Of a DNA stretch of 9,742 bases, positions 1 to 5,969 are shown one piece after another; position 1 is the stretch's first letter, and every line of letters starts with the position of its first letter. Source of the DNA: Geobacter sp. GTDB taxonomy: Bacteria; Desulfobacterota; Desulfuromonadia; Geobacterales; Geobacteraceae. The notes beneath the pieces are model-generated. The model saw only the letters and a list, made by a program, of their open reading frames with translations, had not been told where the DNA came from and made no database searches. The translations under genes and the position numbers were made by a program. The stretch is taken from NCBI GenBank assembly GCA_003499925.1, contig DNRQ01000203.1, forward strand, positions 1 to 9,742. Reading direction: 5' to 3'.

Positions 1-14
1 AACGCTGGGATTTA

Positions 15-100
15 GGGGGATTTGAACCAGGTCCCGAACCACCCACGACTTGCCGACAGGGTTAAATCCCCCCCAGCCCCCCTTTTTCAAAGGGGGGAGT
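15..100. repeat. C-rich hairpin repeat upstream of the DUF4911 gene
   Basis: A perfect hairpin has arms CCCCCCTTT (77-85) and AAAGGGGGG (89-97) around a TTC loop. Just outside it, AAATCCCCC (64-72) is the inverted partner of GGGGGATTT (15-23). The composition resembles the C-rich palindromes elsewhere in this window (near 1851, 2025, 2100, 3858 and 9717), so it probably belongs to the same broad class of intergenic repeats. No T tract follows on the plus strand, so I do not call it a terminator. Confidence 0.6.
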
Positions 101-175
101 CACTGAAGAGAGCGCCGAGCGGGTTTTGCACAGGGAATGAGTCGGACGCGGCAAGCGTTCCGCACCGGGGGAATC

Positions 176-415
176 ATGGAAACGGCCAACCGTTACTACC
201 AGCTAGCCAGCCGCGACATGGTCTATATGAAGTTCATACTCGAGGCGTACGAGGGGCTCTCCACCATGAGCACGATCGACGGCAAGCGGGGGATCGTCCG
301 GGTCAACTACCCGCTCCCCTTCGCGGGCGACGTGGCGGCGCTGATGGAGGCGCTTTCGGCGGAGATAGCGGTCACCGAGGTGACCGAGGAGGGTGAGCCG
401 TGCTCGAGTCGATAG
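176..415 (+). CDS. DUF4911 family small protein
   Basis: This gene encodes a 79-residue soluble protein that I recognise as DUF4911-like from its central pattern (YYQLASRDMVYMKFILEAYEG near residues 6-26, then a VNYPLPFAGDV segment). The function of the family is unknown to me. No signal peptide or membrane segment is visible. I chose the ATG at 176 because GGGGGA lies just upstream and the family-like sequence begins there. An in-frame ATG at 137 would add 13 residues that look like read-through of intergenic DNA. The last 16 bases overlap the GTG start of tldD, so the two genes are almost certainly co-transcribed and perhaps translationally coupled. A role linked to TldD is inference from this overlap only. 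Confidence 0.75.
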   Translation: METANRYYQLASRDMVYMKFILEAYEGLSTMSTIDGKRGIVRVNYPLPFAGDVAALMEALSAEIAVTEVTEEGEPCSSR

Positions 416-1782
416 ATACCGTGGCCATCTTGCGGAGGGCCCTCTCCGCCGGCGGCGACTTCGCCGACATCTACTACGAAGATACCGCGTCCACCTCGGT
501 CGTCTGCGAGGACGGGAAGGTGGAGCGGGTGCTGGCGGCGGCTGACCGCGGCATAGGCATCAGGGTGATCTCCGAACTTTGCACCGCCTACGCCTACACC
601 AACCAGCTAAGCGAGGAGTCGCTGCTGCGGCTCGCCGAGACGGTTAGCCGCGGAGTGCGAGGCGGCGCCTTTCGGGGGGACATCAATCTCTGCCAGCGCA
701 AAACGGGGGCGCTCTTCCCGATCGCCATCCCCCCGGACCAGATCGAGCTTGCCGAGAAGGTCGCCCTGGTGAATCGGGCCGACCGCGCGGCGCGCGGCTT
801 CGACAACAGGATCCGGCAGGTGATGGCAGTCTACCGCGACTCGCAGGTGAAGAGCCAGACGGTGAACTCGCTGGGCCAGTTCCACGAGGACAACGCCACT
901 TCGACCGTCTTCATGGTGCAGGTGGTGGCCCAGGAAGGTTCCGTCACCCAGACAGGGTATGAGCCGCTCGGCGCCCAGCAGGGTTTCGAGCTCTTCGATG
1001 CCGCCTCCCCCGAGGATCTCGCGCTCAAGGCGGCCGCCCGCGGCGTGATGATGCTCGGCGCCAGGAAGGCACCGGCAGGCCCGCTTCCGGTGGTCCTTTC
1101 CAGCGAAGCCGGGGGAACCATGGTGCACGAGGCGATCGGCCACGGGCTGGAGGCGGACCTGGTCCAGGCAGGCACCTCCGTCTACAAGGGGCGCATCGGA
1201 GAGCAGGTCGCCTCCGAGCTGATCACGGTTATGGACGACGCGACCATCCCCTTCGCGCGAGGCTCGTTTTCCTTCGACAGCGAAGGGACGCCGGCGCAAA
1301 GGACCGTGCTGGTGGAAGCAGGCATCCTCAAGGGATACATGTACGACAGGCTCTCCGCCATGAAGGACGGTTGCGCCTCCACCGGCAACGGCAGGCGCGA
1401 GTCGTACCGGGCGCGCCCCATCGTCCGGATGACCAACACGCTGATCGCGCCCGGCAAGAGCGATCCCGCCAAGATCGTCGCGAGCGTCGACAACGGCCTG
1501 TTCGTGCGGCGCATGGGAGGGGGCCAGGTGAACACGGTGAACGGCAACTTCGTCTTCGAGGTCTCCGAGGGGTATTTGATAGAAAACGGCGTGGTGGGAG
1601 AACCGGTGCGGGGGGCGACCCTGACCGGGAACGGTCCGGAGGTGCTGAAAAAGATCACCATGGTGGGGAACGACCTCGGTTTCGGCATCGGCACCTGCGG
1701 CAAGGACGGCCAGGGGGTCCCGGTCTCCGATGCCCAGCCCACCCTGCTCATCTCCGGGATCACGGTGGGCGGCGCCGGGTGA
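400..1782 (+). CDS. tldD: TldD zinc metalloprotease
   Basis: The 460-residue product is the catalytic subunit of the TldD/TldE (PmbA) cytoplasmic metalloprotease. In other bacteria this complex degrades unfolded peptides, matures microcin B17 and supports CcdA antitoxin turnover. The zinc motif HEAIGH is at residues 243-248, followed by GLEAD. A conserved cysteine in GTCGKDGQ (Cys433) near the C-terminus matches the third zinc ligand of TldD. The HExxxH motif separates TldD from its inactive partner TldE/PmbA. Length is slightly under the E. coli protein (about 480). The start is GTG at 400, with GGAGG at 388-392 seven bases upstream, and it overlaps the DUF4911 gene. No pmbA gene is visible on either side, so the partner must lie outside the window or be unlinked. 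Confidence 0.93.
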   Translation: MLESIDTVAILRRALSAGGDFADIYYEDTASTSVVCEDGKVERVLAAADRGIGIRVISELCTAYAYTNQLSEESLLRLAETVSRGVRGGAFRGDINLCQRKTGALFPIAIPPDQIELAEKVALVNRADRAARGFDNRIRQVMAVYRDSQVKSQTVNSLGQFHEDNATSTVFMVQVVAQEGSVTQTGYEPLGAQQGFELFDAASPEDLALKAAARGVMMLGARKAPAGPLPVVLSSEAGGTMVHEAIGHGLEADLVQAGTSVYKGRIGEQVASELITVMDDATIPFARGSFSFDSEGTPAQRTVLVEAGILKGYMYDRLSAMKDGCASTGNGRRESYRARPIVRMTNTLIAPGKSDPAKIVASVDNGLFVRRMGGGQVNTVNGNFVFEVSEGYLIENGVVGEPVRGATLTGNGPEVLKKITMVGNDLGFGIGTCGKDGQGVPVSDAQPTLLISGITVGGAG

Positions 1783-1832
1783 ACCAAACTCCTTCCTCGA
1801 TCTTCATGGGAACACAGACGTCCCTCCCCCGG

Positions 1833-1873
1833 CCCCCATCCCCACCCTGACCCTCCCCTTGAAGGGGAGGGGA
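1833..1873 (+). repeat. C-rich palindromic repeat, forward copy
   Basis: The unit has a C-rich lead (CCCCCATCCCCACCC, starting at 1833) followed by a palindrome with arms CCCTCCCCTT (1851-1860) and AAGGGGAGGG (1862-1871) around a single G. Nearly the same unit recurs at 3840-3880 and, inverted, at 2024-2062. The similarity includes the lead as well as the palindrome, which indicates a dispersed family and not chance. Confidence 0.85.
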
Positions 1874-1891
1874 CGTGGAGGATAAAGACAA

Positions 1892-1981
1892 GTAGGTCGG
1901 GTTAGCCTGCAAGGCGTAACCCGACGTGCAGACGATGTGGCACCAGAGGCTGTCGGGTTACGCTACGCTAACCCGACCTAC
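1892..1981. repeat. 90-base REP-like element with 15-bp terminal inverted repeats
   Basis: Perfect 15-base terminal inverted repeats, GTAGGTCGGGTTAGC (1892-1906) and GCTAACCCGACCTAC (1967-1981), bound the element. Each end is also a hairpin by itself. On the left, TCGGGTTA (1897-1904) pairs with TAACCCGA (1917-1924). On the right, GTCGGGTTA (1952-1960) pairs with TAACCCGAC (1969-1977). The two hairpins are head to head about 27 bases apart, like a bacterial interspersed mosaic element built of two REPs. There is no coding capacity. From memory, TCGGGTTA palindromes of this kind occur in many bacterial genomes, some near RAYT (REP-associated tyrosine) transposases, but none is present here. 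Confidence 0.8.
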
Positions 1982-2023
1982 GCCTGCGTTACCCGATTAG
2001 CGGCAATCTTCCGCAGTAAAACC

Positions 2024-2062
2024 TCCCTCCCCTTCAAGGGGAGGGTCGGGGTGGGGATGGGG
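2024..2062 (-). repeat. C-rich palindromic repeat, inverted copy
   Basis: The palindrome CCCTCCCCTT (2025-2034), C, AAGGGGAGGG (2036-2045) is followed by a G-rich tail up to 2062. Read on the minus strand, that tail matches the C-rich lead of the unit at 1833. The copy therefore points towards the 1833 copy, with the 90-base element between them. Confidence 0.85.
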
Positions 2063-2083
2063 CAGCTCCGGTGCCAAAAACAT

Positions 2084-2123
2084 CCCATCCCCCTCCTGAC
2101 CTCCCCCTTGAAGGGGGAGGGAC
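2084..2123 (+). repeat. C-rich palindromic repeat, divergent forward copy
   Basis: A C-rich lead is followed by the palindrome CCTCCCCCTT (2100-2109), G, AAGGGGGAGG (2111-2120). Compared with the 1833 unit it carries compensating changes in both arms, so the stem is kept although the sequence differs. This suggests selection for, or origin through, a paired structure. Confidence 0.8.
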
Positions 2124-2174
2124 CTGAGCAGCGCAAGATTAGCACTAATCAGGAAACTTAATGGCAGGCCCTCT

Positions 2175-3710
2175 CTACTGCGCCTCTCCCGCCCCGCCAC
2201 TCCGCTCCGCCAGCTGCTTTTCCAGCACGGCAAGTTTCTCACCCATCGCCTTCCCCATCCAGATCTGCGGGTTGGAAGGGGTCTCCCCCTGCTCTTCCTC
2301 CCACTGCCGGATGGTCTCGCGCGCCGTTTCAAAGGCTTCGGTAAAAGAGAAGGTACTGCGCAGCGCTTCGTCCAGATATGCCTGTCCGAACCAGGTGAAC
2401 TCCTCGCCGTAACCGCAGCCGAAGGACTCGTGGCTCTCATCTGCCGCAGTTATGATGAGGCTATGGTCGTCCTTCAACGGATCGATGAATCCACCGGCAT
2501 AGCAGGCCGAAACAACCAGCACTTTCCAGGTAACGCCGGAATTCTTCAGCATGCGGCGCAACTTCTCCGGCGTGACGTCGTTCAGCTCCAGCGGCGGGTT
2601 GCTGACCGCGAGTTCGTGCTCCCGCGAACCGTGGGAGGTGAGGTACAAAAATAGCACATCCTCGTCCCGGTTCATCACCTTCCCCACCCCCGAAATTGCC
2701 CGCTCAAGATTGCCCGCGCTGGCAAAGGGGACGGTTGTGCCGCTCTTGGGATTGTTGGCGAGGACGACGCTCCGTTCAAAGGTCCCGAAGCGTTTGTTGA
2801 AAAGTCCCTCGGCCGCCCTCAGTTCCTTCAGGAAGACGTCCTGGGTTGCGTCTCCGGCAAAGCCTACGAAATAAAGGTCGCTCACCCCCTTCTTGCCCGG
2901 TAAAAGCCCTGCCAGCCGACCATCCAGGAGCCGCGCCTGCGCCGCCAGCACCTCCTCGGTCAGATGCAGTTCGCCACTCTCGCCGCTTTCGGCGGCACTC
3001 ACCCAGAGGTCGGCGCGCGGAAAAAACCACAAAGGCGGCAGCACCAGGACAAGAAAAAGCAGCAGCACGGTGATGCGTTGGCGAGCCGACGCTCCCGGCT
3101 TGAGCCGCAGCAGGAAGATGAACGCCGCCACGATCCACCACCAGAAGAATCGGTAATAATTCGGGGCGACCAGGTAATCCGCCAGCCACTCCAGCTGCCG
3201 CAGTTGCGCCATCCGCTCGATCAAGGCATGGGCGAGCTCGATCGGGATGCTGAGCGCCACGAGCGCCACCGGTATGACGGTGACCAGAGAGGGCCGGGAA
3301 AGTACGCACCCTGCCAGCAGGCCGAAGCAGAGCAGCAGCGGCAGGTGGAAGAAAAACGATGGCACGGCTGGGTAGGAAAAGGAGCCGCCGCCTCCGACCA
3401 GGAGAAAAGAGACGCTCAGGTTGAGCACGAAGTCCGCCACGGCCAGCAGCGCCAGGGCACCCGGCGTGGCGCAGAGCCGATCGGCATCTGTCCGCAGGGC
3501 CAGGGATATGCGCACCCCGCTGCGAAGGTTGCGCAACAACTGCCGCAGAGGCCTCCCGTTTCCCTTGCCGGGAAGCGGAGCTGCAGCACCTGTCCCGGAA
3601 CCGTCGGCTTCGCCGCCGCCTGCAGCGGCTGCATCGTCTGAAGCCGACTGGGGCCAGCGAAGCGCCGCGGCATCGGCCGTCGTGATCTGGTTGTGGTTGT
3701 CAGTAGTCAT
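2175..3710 (-). CDS. Membrane-anchored C13-family (caspase-like) cysteine peptidase
   Basis: The 511-residue protein has two parts. Residues 1-80 are Ala/Gly-rich and then basic. Five hydrophobic segments follow, near 83-105, 118-138, 140-163, 187-203 and 211-230. The C-terminal region (about 275-490) resembles peptidase family C13 (legumain/GPI transamidase clan), with LYLTSHGS supplying the catalytic His (360) and VVSACYAGGF the catalytic Cys (403), each after a hydrophobic beta strand. The odd number of helices, the basic N-terminus and the basic loop between helices 4 and 5 predict a periplasmic catalytic domain. The substrate is unknown. The only reasonable start is ATG at 3710, and its ribosome site is weak. 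Bacterial C13 proteins are poorly characterised, so the biological role stays open. Confidence 0.8.
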   Translation of the reverse strand: MTTDNHNQITTADAAALRWPQSASDDAAAAGGGEADGSGTGAAAPLPGKGNGRPLRQLLRNLRSGVRISLALRTDADRLCATPGALALLAVADFVLNLSVSFLLVGGGGSFSYPAVPSFFFHLPLLLCFGLLAGCVLSRPSLVTVIPVALVALSIPIELAHALIERMAQLRQLEWLADYLVAPNYYRFFWWWIVAAFIFLLRLKPGASARQRITVLLLFLVLVLPPLWFFPRADLWVSAAESGESGELHLTEEVLAAQARLLDGRLAGLLPGKKGVSDLYFVGFAGDATQDVFLKELRAAEGLFNKRFGTFERSVVLANNPKSGTTVPFASAGNLERAISGVGKVMNRDEDVLFLYLTSHGSREHELAVSNPPLELNDVTPEKLRRMLKNSGVTWKVLVVSACYAGGFIDPLKDDHSLIITAADESHESFGCGYGEEFTWFGQAYLDEALRSTFSFTEAFETARETIRQWEEEQGETPSNPQIWMGKAMGEKLAVLEKQLAERSGGAGEAQ

Positions 3711-3771
3711 GATTGAAGGATGATACCACGCTGCTGCGCGTTTGGAGCAGGGATTTCATGAGTTTCAGCTG

Positions 3772-3799
3772 ACTTTATTCACATTTTGCCCTTTTTCAA
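3772..3799 (-). promoter_or_regulatory. Candidate promoter for the C13 peptidase gene
   Basis: On the minus strand, TTGAAA (3799-3794) is followed after 16 bases by TAAAGT (3777-3772), about 60 bases before the ATG at 3710. The -35 box matches consensus at five of six positions and the -10 box at four. The site lies in the only AT-rich part of this spacer. The call rests on these boxes alone. Confidence 0.35.
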
Positions 3800-3839
3800 T
3801 TGCGGCAATCCTGCTACCATGACAACGCACTGCTCCCAG

Positions 3840-3880
3840 CCCCCATCCCCACCCTGTCCCTCCCCTTGAAGGGGAGGGGA
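3840..3880 (+). repeat. C-rich palindromic repeat, forward copy before the DAHP synthase
   Basis: The lead CCCCCATCCCCACCC (starting at 3840) and the palindrome CCCTCCCCTT (3858-3867), G, AAGGGGAGGG (3869-3878) repeat the unit at 1833-1873 almost base for base. The copies are about 2 kb apart and in the same orientation. Confidence 0.85.
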
Positions 3881-3888
3881 CGCTGGGG

Positions 3889-3930
3889 CTCCTCCCCCTT
3901 CATGAGGGAGCCTGGAGGGGGACGGGGTGG
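3889..3930 (-). repeat. C-rich palindromic repeat, inverted diverged copy
   Basis: Read on the minus strand, this stretch begins CCACCCCGTCCCCCTCC and continues into an imperfect palindrome around CTCCCTCATGAAGGGGGAGG. It is a diverged relative of the unit at 3840 in opposite orientation, only about ten bases away. The two form a head-to-head pair ending about 65 bases before the DAHP synthase start. Confidence 0.65.
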
Positions 3931-3996
3931 CCTTTGCAATTCATTTCAGCCGCAGGGACTTCAGGGTCCCGGCAGGTGAGCTTGAGAGGTCAGAAC

Positions 3997-5343
3997 ATGC
4001 ATACCCCGAAATGGACCAAAACCAGCTGGCGTTCTTTTCCAGCCATGCAGCAGCCCGTCTGGCCGGCAGGCCCGGCACTCGACGAATCGCTGAAGACCCT
4101 CTCCCAGCTGCCGCCGCTGGTTTTTGCCGGTGAATGCCAGACGCTGAAAGGTCAGCTCGCCGAGGCGGTGGAGGGGAGAGCCTTCGTGCTTCAGTGCGGC
4201 GACTGCGCCGAGGACTTCTCCCGCTGCACCGGGCCCGACATCAGGGAACTGCTGAAAGTGATCCTGCAGATGTCGGTGGTCCTGACCTACGCGGGCGAGA
4301 AGCGGGTCATCAAGATCGGCAGGATCGCCGGGCAGTACGCCAAACCGCGCTCCTCGGACACCGAAATGGTGAACGGAGTGGAGATGCCGAGCTACCGGGG
4401 GGACATGGTGAACAGCCCGGAACCCACGGCCGAGAGCCGGATCCCGGATCCGCGCCGCATGCTGGAGGGTTACTACCGGGCGGCCGCCACCCTGAACCTG
4501 GTGCGCTCCTTCACCCTCGGCGGCTACGCCGCACTGGACCGGGTCCAGGCCTGGCACCGCGCCTCGCTGGACGCGCTCCCGGCCGGCCAGAAGTACGAGG
4601 AGCTGGTCCGGCAGATCTGGAAGACCATCAACTTCATGACCGCCATCGGGCTCGACCCGCAACACACCCCGCAGCTGAACCAGACCACGCTCTACACCTC
4701 CCACGAGGCGCTGCTGCTGGACTACGAGGAGGCGCTGACCAGGACCGATTCGACCGGCGGAGGGTGGTACGACTGCAGCGCCCACATGCTCTGGATCGGC
4801 GACCGGACCCGGCAGCTGGACGGCGCGCACGTGGAGTTCCTGCGCGGCGTCCGGAACCCGCTCGGCATGAAGATCGGCCCGAACTACGACATCGACAACA
4901 TCAAGGCGATCATAGAAAGGCTCAATCCCGACAACGAGCCGGGCCGCCTGACCCTGATCACCCGCTTCGGGGCCGACAAGATCTCCTCCTACCTGCCGCA
5001 GTTGCTGCGCGAGATCAAGAGCGAAGGATGCAAGGTCGTCTGGAGCTGCGACCCGATGCACGGCAACACCTACCAGAACGAGTACGGCCAGAAATCCAGG
5101 AAATTCGAGGACATCCTCAGGGAGATCCACACCTTCTATCAGATTCACAAGGCAGAGGGGACCGTTGCGGGGGGGGTCCATCTGGAGCTTACCGGCGACA
5201 ACGTGACCGAATGCACCGGGGGGAGCAGGCAGCTTCTGGACAAGCACCTGCATCTGAACTATCAGACCAACTGCGATCCCCGCCTGAACGCCGAGCAGAG
5301 CGTGGAGCTCGCCTTCGAGCTGGCCGAGATGCTGCACCCGTAA
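3997..5343 (+). CDS. Class II 3-deoxy-7-phosphoheptulonate (DAHP) synthase
   Basis: This 448-residue cytoplasmic enzyme condenses phosphoenolpyruvate and erythrose 4-phosphate, the first step of the shikimate pathway to aromatic amino acids. It is the class II (plant/actinobacterial) type: QCGDCAEDF, KIGRIAGQYAKPRS, DRTRQLDGAHVEF, NPLGMKIGP, CDPMHGNT and HLELTGDNVTECTGG are all present. By spacing against the Mycobacterium tuberculosis enzyme, the metal ligands are Cys70, His355, Glu397 and Asp427, with Arg109 and Lys116 binding PEP. The N-terminus (WTKTSWRSFPAMQQPVWP) is more plant-like and about 17 residues shorter than the mycobacterial one, so feedback control may differ. I chose ATG at 3997 because GAGAGG at 3984-3989 precedes it properly. 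An in-frame TTG at 3934 would read through repeat-flanking DNA. Confidence 0.95.
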   Translation: MHTPKWTKTSWRSFPAMQQPVWPAGPALDESLKTLSQLPPLVFAGECQTLKGQLAEAVEGRAFVLQCGDCAEDFSRCTGPDIRELLKVILQMSVVLTYAGEKRVIKIGRIAGQYAKPRSSDTEMVNGVEMPSYRGDMVNSPEPTAESRIPDPRRMLEGYYRAAATLNLVRSFTLGGYAALDRVQAWHRASLDALPAGQKYEELVRQIWKTINFMTAIGLDPQHTPQLNQTTLYTSHEALLLDYEEALTRTDSTGGGWYDCSAHMLWIGDRTRQLDGAHVEFLRGVRNPLGMKIGPNYDIDNIKAIIERLNPDNEPGRLTLITRFGADKISSYLPQLLREIKSEGCKVVWSCDPMHGNTYQNEYGQKSRKFEDILREIHTFYQIHKAEGTVAGGVHLELTGDNVTECTGGSRQLLDKHLHLNYQTNCDPRLNAEQSVELAFELAEMLHP

Positions 5344-5347
5344 AGCT

Positions 5348-5373
5348 GAGCGGGAGTTTCGGAATCCTCGCTC
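5348..5373 (+). terminator. Weak hairpin after the DAHP synthase gene
   Basis: GAGCG-GGA (5348-5355) can pair with TCC-T-CGCTC (5365-5373), leaving one bulged T and a nine-base loop. It starts five bases after the stop codon. No T run follows, and it abuts the -35 box of the next promoter, so it is at best a weak terminator separating the two units. Confidence 0.3.
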
Positions 5374-5374
5374 C

Positions 5375-5403
5375 TTGACATATGCATATATAATACATAC
5401 AAT
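5375..5403 (+). promoter_or_regulatory. brnTA promoter with embedded palindromic operator candidate
   Basis: A consensus -35 box TTGACA (5375-5380) is followed after exactly 17 bases by TACAAT (5398-5403), five of six matches to the -10 box. The spacer holds a perfect ten-base palindrome, ATATGCATAT (5380-5389), a plausible operator for the ribbon-helix-helix antitoxin BrnA. BrnA is known to repress its own operon in Brucella. Transcription should begin near 5410, at the brnT start codon. Confidence 0.7.
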
Positions 5404-5409
5404 TACCCA

Positions 5410-5676
5410 ATGACGATTTCCTTCGACCCTCAAAAAGCCGCCACCAACTTTAGAAAGCACGGAATCAGGTTCTCAGATGCTGAGTTTGTGTTGTTCGATC
5501 AGATGGCTCTGACACGTGAGGATAGTGAAGCTGAAGGAGAAGAGAGATTCATTTCAATCGGTACAGATTCAACGGGAAGAGTATTAGTTGTTGTCTACAC
5601 ATATCGCGGCGAAGAAGTCAGACTAATCTCAGCTCGCCTCGCAACTGCAAAAGAAAGGGCTTATTATGAAGGCTGA
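5410..5676 (+). CDS. brnT: BrnT family toxin
   Basis: The 88-residue protein matches BrnT, a RelE-fold ribonuclease toxin of type II toxin-antitoxin systems that halts translation by cleaving RNA. Visible hallmarks are FDPQKAATNFRKHGIRFSDAEFVLFD at the N-terminus, the central EERFISIG segment followed by VLVVVYTYRG, and the closing RLISARLATAKERAYYEG. Length is typical for the family. The gene precedes the antitoxin, as usual for brnTA, and overlaps it by 11 bases. No Shine-Dalgarno sequence precedes the ATG, and the promoter places the transcript start at or next to it, so translation may be leaderless. Base composition is clearly less GC-rich than in neighbouring genes, suggesting acquisition by transfer. 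The reading frame is intact with no missing conserved block that I can see. Confidence 0.9.
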   Translation: MTISFDPQKAATNFRKHGIRFSDAEFVLFDQMALTREDSEAEGEERFISIGTDSTGRVLVVVYTYRGEEVRLISARLATAKERAYYEG

Positions 5677-5914
5677 ATACGATTTTTCCAATGCTGAACG
5701 TGGAGCCGTCGTGCCGCAAACAGGTAAGACTCGGATTACCATGTACCTCGACGATACCATTGTTGAAGAGTTCCGTAAGCGCGCAGATGCGGCAGGCAAG
5801 GGATATCAGACCCTGATTAATGACGCCTTGCGGGAATATCTGGCGAAGGCTCCAGGCAATCTCGAAGAGACGCTACGCAAGGTTATCCGTGAAGAGATGG
5901 GGCGAGCTGCCTGA
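5666..5914 (+). CDS. brnA: BrnA family antitoxin
   Basis: The 82-residue protein begins MKAEYDFSNAERG, the segment typical of BrnA. A ribbon-helix-helix DNA-binding domain follows: strand TRITMYLDD (22-30), helix IVEEFRKRADAAG and helix YQTLINDALREYLAK (47-61). The N-terminal part of this family wraps the BrnT toxin, and the ribbon-helix-helix part binds the operon promoter. The ATG at 5666 is preceded by AAAGGG (5654-5659) at good spacing inside brnT, whose stop overlaps it by 11 bases, so the pair is translationally coupled. The antitoxin has a clear ribosome site while the toxin does not, which would favour excess antitoxin. The likely binding site is the palindrome at 5380-5389. Confidence 0.9.
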   Translation: MKAEYDFSNAERGAVVPQTGKTRITMYLDDTIVEEFRKRADAAGKGYQTLINDALREYLAKAPGNLEETLRKVIREEMGRAA

Positions 5915-5969
5915 CCATATACCGGGGCTCTACCGATACTGGCGTGATCCGCTCCTACAGGATTTCTGA

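Larger units (their letters stand above)
1783..2174. other. Gene-free spacer made of palindromic repeats
   Basis: No plausible gene lies in these roughly 390 bases. The short open frames across it merely translate repeats. It contains three C-rich palindromes and a 90-base inverted-repeat element, listed separately. The spacer lies between two convergent genes, tldD on the plus strand and the C13 peptidase on the minus strand, so both transcripts run into it. None of the hairpins is followed by a clear T tract, so I see no classical terminator. Confidence 0.75.

Noticed and set aside
22..396. A 124-codon plus-strand frame overlapping the DUF4911 gene
   Set aside because: It starts inside the C-rich repeat, is out of frame with the recognisable DUF4911 sequence and has a biased composition.
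1851..1871. C-rich palindrome as a terminator of tldD
   Set aside because: No T tract follows the stem on either strand, and the same unit occurs before genes (3858) as well as after them.
1833..2123. Repeated C-rich units as a possible CRISPR array
   Set aside because: Units are palindromic, in mixed orientation and irregularly spaced, with no uniform spacers and no cas genes.
1937..2161. A 74-codon frame in the repeat spacer
   Set aside because: Nearly all of it translates the palindromic repeats, with no ribosome site and no conserved pattern.
3934..3996. Extension of the DAHP synthase to a TTG start at 3934
   Set aside because: It would add 21 residues translated from DNA next to the repeat and has no suitable ribosome site. 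ATG at 3997 has one at correct spacing, and the family sequence starts there.
4134..5378. A 414-codon plus-strand frame overlapping the DAHP synthase in another frame
   Set aside because: It is an Arg/Pro/Gly-rich shadow translation with no motif, while the real gene has all class II signatures.
5375..5394. TTGACA (5375) paired with the perfect TATAAT at 5389-5394
   Set aside because: The gap is only 8 bases, far too short for sigma-70. TACAAT at 5398 with a 17-base gap fits instead.
3961..5460. A 499-codon open frame on the minus strand opposite the DAHP synthase gene
   Set aside because: It mirrors a clearly conserved enzyme. Its translation is low-complexity (rich in G, V, L, R and Q) and shows no family motif. 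Long antisense frames are expected in GC-rich genes.
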